A stretch of DNA of 8,565 bases from CAZYCC01 sp964645985 (lineage in GTDB: Bacteria; Bacillota; Clostridia; Oscillospirales; CAG-272): the NCBI GenBank assembly GCA_964645985.1, contig CAZYCC010000068.1, positions 1 through 8,565 of the forward strand, given 5' to 3'. A model generated the notes under the pieces. The model did not search any database. It was not told where the DNA came from and worked only from the letters and a program-made list of their open reading frames with translations. Every line of letters starts with the position of its first letter. Within the stretch, counting starts at the first letter, position 1. This document shows, piece after piece, positions 6,136-8,565 of the stretch. The translations under genes and the position numbers were made by a program.

Positions 6136-6486
6136 GAGCCGATCGCAGTAAAGCGAGGTTCTCGCCCGGAAGATCGTCTACCGCTTCTGCGTTTGGGTAC
6201 GGCGTCAGTTCGCGCCGCCCGGCGCTCGCAGAGTATCCCCGTCAAGTCCCGCGAAAAACTGAGGCATCCCGGAGAGCGTCTGCCCCTCATCAGCGGCGGA
6301 AGCGCCGGGATATGCGGGGGGCGCTCCTCCCGCTTTCGGCGGGCGGCGGGAGATCGCGCCGGCGCGTGGCGGTTCATTGTACAACAGTTGGAAAGGCGCT
6401 CGGCCGCAGGTCGGTCGCCTTACTATGGTGGGAGAGGGGCAAATTCGTGGTCGTCCCTCGCGAAACCACCGAAAGGAAAAATCGTT
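6136..6486 (+). promoter_or_regulatory. 351-base structured region between nusG and rplK
   Basis: No independent gene is supported here; the frame stays open upstream of rplK to 6193, but its translation is Arg/Gly/Ser-rich and unlike L11. Possible stems include CCCGGCGCT (6218-6226) with AGCGCCGGG (6301-6309), a perfect 9-bp long-range pair enclosing 74 bases, and a 13-position hairpin at 6393-6421 (one mismatch, two wobbles, GCA loop). The candidate L1 site at 6427-6470 follows. No TTGACA-type promoter or T-tailed terminator is visible, so rplK-rplA probably rely on transcripts coming through nusG or on a divergent promoter I cannot recognise. Confidence 0.5.
6427..6470 (+). promoter_or_regulatory. 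Candidate L1 autoregulatory site before rplK
   Basis: The outer stem GGTGG (6427-6431) pairs with CCACC (6466-6470). The inner stem GAGGGGC (6434-6440) pairs with GTCCCTC (6453-6459), including one G-U pair. Between them is an asymmetric internal loop: GA (6432-6433) opposite GCGAAA (6460-6465). The L1 sites in 23S rRNA and in mRNAs autoregulated by L1 are two helices around such an asymmetric loop, with GA on one side and a GA-rich strand on the other as I recall them. The element ends two bases before the rplK ribosome site AAAGGA (6472-6477), so bound L1 could block initiation of rplK and, by coupling, rplA. The L1 assignment is inference from structure and place. Confidence 0.55.
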
Positions 6487-6912
6487 ATGGCAAAGAAAGT
6501 CAGCGGCTACATCAAGCTGCAAATCCCCGCGGGCAAAGCGACGCCCGCGCCCCCGATCGGGCCCGCTCTCGGGCAGTACGGGGTCTCCATCCCTGCTTTC
6601 ACGAAGGACTTCAACGAGCGCACCAAGGGGCAGATGGGCCTCATCATCCCGGTGGTGATCACGGTTTACGCCGATCGCTCCTTCTCCTTCATCACGAAAA
6701 CGCCGCCCGCGCCGGTTCTCATCAAGAAGGCGCTCGGGATCGAGACGGCATCCGGCACGCCCAACAAGACGAAGGTCGGCACGCTGACAAAGGCGCAGGT
6801 CGAGGAGATCGCCAAGACCAAAATGCCCGACCTTAACGCGGCATCGCTTGAGGCCGCGATGAGCATGGTTCGCGGCACCGCCCGCAGCATGGGCGTTCTC
6901 GTCGAGGAGTGA
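6487..6912 (+). CDS. rplK: Ribosomal protein uL11
   Basis: The 141-residue protein is exactly the usual L11 length. The N-terminal domain (about 1-70) has the KLQIPAGKATPAPPIGPALGQ segment, the proline-rich surface near which thiostrepton acts. The C-terminal rRNA-binding domain (about 75-141) ends with the family pattern KMPDLNA...VRGTARSMGV. L11 binds the GTPase-associated centre of 23S rRNA and contacts elongation factors. AAAGGA (6472-6477) lies nine bases before the ATG and sets the start. A small local deviation is GQYGVSIPAF, where many bacterial L11 proteins have GQxGVNIMxF. The gene is followed 13 bases later by rplA. Confidence 0.97.
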   Translation: MAKKVSGYIKLQIPAGKATPAPPIGPALGQYGVSIPAFTKDFNERTKGQMGLIIPVVITVYADRSFSFITKTPPAPVLIKKALGIETASGTPNKTKVGTLTKAQVEEIAKTKMPDLNAASLEAAMSMVRGTARSMGVLVEE

Positions 6913-6925
6913 AGGAGGCGCGGAT

Positions 6926-7618
6926 ATGAAGAACGGAAAAAAGTATCGCGCGAGCGCGGCTCTCGTCGAGAAAACGAGGCTTTACGACCCCGCCGAGGCG
7001 ATCGCGCTCGTCTGCAAGACGGCGCACGCCAAATTCGATGAGACGGTCGAGCTGCACATTCGCCTCGGCGTCGACTCTCGGCACGCCGACCAGCAGGTGC
7101 GCGGGGCGGTTGTCCTGCCGAACGGCACCGGCAAGACGGTGCGGGTTCTCTGCGTTACCAAAGGGGACAAGGTGCAGCAGGCGCTCGATGCCGGCGCGGA
7201 CTACGCCGGCGCGGAAGAGTACATCGAGAAGATACAGAAGGAAAACTGGCTGGAGTTCGACCTCATCGTCGCTTCCCCGGATATGATGGGAATGCTCGGG
7301 CGGCTCGGGAAAATCTTAGGGCCGAAAGGTCTCATGCCGAACCCCAAGGCGGGCACCGTGACGCCGGATGTCGCGCGCGCCGTCAAGGAGGCGAAAGCGG
7401 GCAAAATAGAGTACCGCGTCGACAAGACGAATATCGTCCACTGCCCTATAGGCAAGGTCTCCTTCGGCGAGGAAAAGATTTCCGAGAACTTCGATACGCT
7501 GATGGGCGCTATTATCAAGGCGCGCCCAGCCGCCGTCAAGGGGCAGTACATCAAGAGCTGCGTCCTCGCGACGACGATGGGCCCTGGCGTCAAGGTGAAC
7601 ACCGCCCGCGTGGGATAG
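6926..7618 (+). CDS. rplA: Ribosomal protein uL1
   Basis: This complete 230-residue protein has the L1 family signature LGKILGPKGLMPNPKAGTVT at 127-146 in the second domain. The N-terminal part (RASAALVEKTRLYDPAEAIAL) and C-terminal part (KGQYIKSCVLATTMGPGVKV) form the other two-stranded domain. L1 sits on the mobile stalk of the large subunit and helps release deacylated tRNA; in many bacteria free L1 also represses its own mRNA. AAGGAGG (6912-6918) overlaps the rplK stop codon, seven bases before the ATG, which implies coupled translation. rplJ and rplL, which often follow, do not; two terminators do. Confidence 0.97.
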   Translation: MKNGKKYRASAALVEKTRLYDPAEAIALVCKTAHAKFDETVELHIRLGVDSRHADQQVRGAVVLPNGTGKTVRVLCVTKGDKVQQALDAGADYAGAEEYIEKIQKENWLEFDLIVASPDMMGMLGRLGKILGPKGLMPNPKAGTVTPDVARAVKEAKAGKIEYRVDKTNIVHCPIGKVSFGEEKISENFDTLMGAIIKARPAAVKGQYIKSCVLATTMGPGVKVNTARVG

Positions 7619-7647
7619 CTCGCGCGAAACGAGTGCTGCAAAATCAC

Positions 7648-7676
7648 AAAAACCCGCCCCGCAAGGGGCGGGTTTT
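7648..7676 (+). terminator. Intrinsic terminator of the rplK-rplA transcript
   Basis: A perfect 12-bp stem (AAAACCCGCCCC at 7649-7660 with GGGGCGGGTTTT at 7665-7676) closes a GCAA tetraloop, 30 bases after the rplA stop. The As on the ascending side mirror the Ts, so it can also work for transcripts arriving on the minus strand. Confidence 0.9.
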
Positions 7677-7710
7677 CTTGCGGAAATCACCTGTGAGGAC
7701 GGGTTCCATA

Positions 7711-7742
7711 GAGAAAAGCCACCCTGTCGGGTGGCTTTTCTC
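7711..7742. terminator. Bidirectional terminator between convergent genes
   Basis: A perfect 14-bp stem, GAGAAAAGCCACCC (7711-7724) with GGGTGGCTTTTCTC (7729-7742), closes a TGTC loop. AAAA/TTTT tracts on both arms make it symmetrical. It lies 57 bases beyond the 3' end of the minus-strand gene and backs up the rplA terminator, preventing converging read-through. Confidence 0.88.
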
Positions 7743-7799
7743 CGCCGTACGCGGTTCCCGCCGCGCGCGACTTATGTCATTGCGCGGATGGTGAGGGGA

Positions 7800-8565
7800 T
7801 TATGCGGCGGGGGTGGGAACGAGCTGGACGTAGGTCTGCCCTTCGGGGGCGGGAACTTCGTACTCGCCGCCTTCTTGCCACTCGTAGCCTTCGGGAATGG
7901 TGATGTGGCTCTCATCGCCGGAGAGGAAGAGCGCGCCTTCCACGGCGGCACCGTCCTCGATGATGATGACCTTCTCTTCCGCGTCCTTCGGCGTGCGAGT
8001 CTCATAGATGCGAACGACGCCGGTGACGGTGCCGCCCTTCACGGTAACCGTGCTGTCATCGCCGAAGTGACCGATACCCTCATAGCTGCCGCCGGCGATC
8101 GTGACGTCGGCATTGCTCAGCACCATAATGGCGTGAGTCCACCAACTCCCATCCTCGGGGGGTTTCTTAACCGATCCCTCGCCCGTGAAGGTCACGTTCG
8201 CGCGGTTTTCGGGTTCGCCCTTGACCACGAAGGTGTAGCTGTAATAATCGTCAGTGCTCTCAACGGTGACGTCTTTATTCAGATCGACGGTGCCGCTCCC
8301 CGAAAAAGCGGTCGGACCCGCGTTCGAGGTATCCTCGCTGTAGACAGTCGTTCCCTCTTTGAGGTCGTTAAAGTGCAGTCCTGCGTCGCCGTTGGAGGCA
8401 GGAGGCGTGGTAAGAGTCAGGTCATCGTACCCGCTACCGAAGCTGTCGCTCTCGCTGGAGACCTGCGTCGCAAACACATCGACCGAGAAGGTCGCCTGAA
8501 GGTTTTCTCTGGGCTTGTTGTATTCATTATCGGGGTTGCCCAGATCGGTGCTCTGGGTGGGTTCC
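7800..8565 (-). CDS. Probable SipW-dependent-type secreted protein, 3' part (5' end outside window)
   Basis: The frame is open from the TAA stop at 7800-7802 to the window edge, so at least 254 residues are seen and the true start lies outside; the internal GTG at 8477-8475 is not a credible start. The first visible part, with LQATFSVDVFATQ followed by ESDSFGSGYDD, resembles a segment I associate with SipW-dependent-type (camelysin/TasA-like) surface proteins of gut Firmicutes. The rest is acidic, rich in Gly, Thr, Val and Ser, with rungs such as ANVTFTGEGSV, DVTIAGGSYEG and STVTVKGGTVTG that suggest a right-handed beta-helix or adhesin-like fold. There is no LPXTG motif or C-terminal membrane helix; it ends VQLVPTPAA. 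Secretion is inferred, because the signal peptide is not in view. The link to SipW is moderate; a generic beta-helical extracellular protein is the alternative. Confidence 0.75.
   Translation of the reverse strand, partial: EPTQSTDLGNPDNEYNKPRENLQATFSVDVFATQVSSESDSFGSGYDDLTLTTPPASNGDAGLHFNDLKEGTTVYSEDTSNAGPTAFSGSGTVDLNKDVTVESTDDYYSYTFVVKGEPENRANVTFTGEGSVKKPPEDGSWWTHAIMVLSNADVTIAGGSYEGIGHFGDDSTVTVKGGTVTGVVRIYETRTPKDAEEKVIIIEDGAAVEGALFLSGDESHITIPEGYEWQEGGEYEVPAPEGQTYVQLVPTPAA

Noticed and set aside
6193..6486. N-terminal extension of rplK to 6193
   Set aside because: L11 length and N-terminus match the ATG at 6487, which has a proper ribosome site; the extension is low complexity and falls in structured leader.

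Overview
The window looks like chromosome from a GC-rich member of the Clostridia. The main evidence is a SCIFF (six-cysteines-in-forty-five) precursor peptide with its radical SAM/SPASM maturase, a pair found almost throughout that class. A tRNA gene with encoded CCA, TTGACA/TATAAT-type promoters with extended -10 boxes, and purine-rich Shine-Dalgarno sites agree with this. The right-edge gene resembles SipW-dependent surface proteins of gut Firmicutes. No insertion sequence, CRISPR array, integrase or plasmid function is visible.

Layout. Bases 1-77 hold no gene I can support. A consensus promoter (78-106) drives tRNA-Arg(ACG) (132-207), which ends in an intrinsic terminator. Next, at 388-2868, is a UvrA-family protein with two ABC ATPase modules; it is about 110 residues shorter than UvrA and appears to lack the UvrB-binding domain. 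A second strong promoter (2926-2954) drives the 52-residue SCIFF peptide (2986-3144). A 12-bp hairpin then separates it from the SCIFF maturase (3337-4707). A third consensus promoter (4764-4792) starts a long structured leader and the block rpmG-secE-nusG-rplK-rplA (ribosomal protein L33, translocon subunit SecE, elongation factor NusG, ribosomal proteins L11 and L1). It ends at two tandem perfect hairpins (7648-7742). Converging from the right edge on the minus strand is the 3' part of a probable secreted beta-helix-like protein (7800 to beyond 8565).

How the parts work together. The SCIFF pair is a two-gene ranthipeptide (RiPP) module: the peptide has its own promoter and strong ribosome site, while the maturase has no ribosome site and probably depends on read-through, so precursor should exceed enzyme. 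The right half is a standard translation, transcription and secretion cluster. Directly before the rplK ribosome site is a bipartite stem with a GA/GCGAAA internal loop, whose shape and place fit the site at which L1 represses its own operon.

Most worth checking: (1) the SCIFF peptide has Gly at position 37, where the characterised family members carry the thioether-acceptor Thr; (2) the candidate L1 operator; (3) the terminator-controlled stoichiometry of the SCIFF pair and the absence of Shine-Dalgarno sequences before both the maturase and the UvrA-like gene; (4) two long structured leaders in the ribosomal block. I see no wholly new gene system here.
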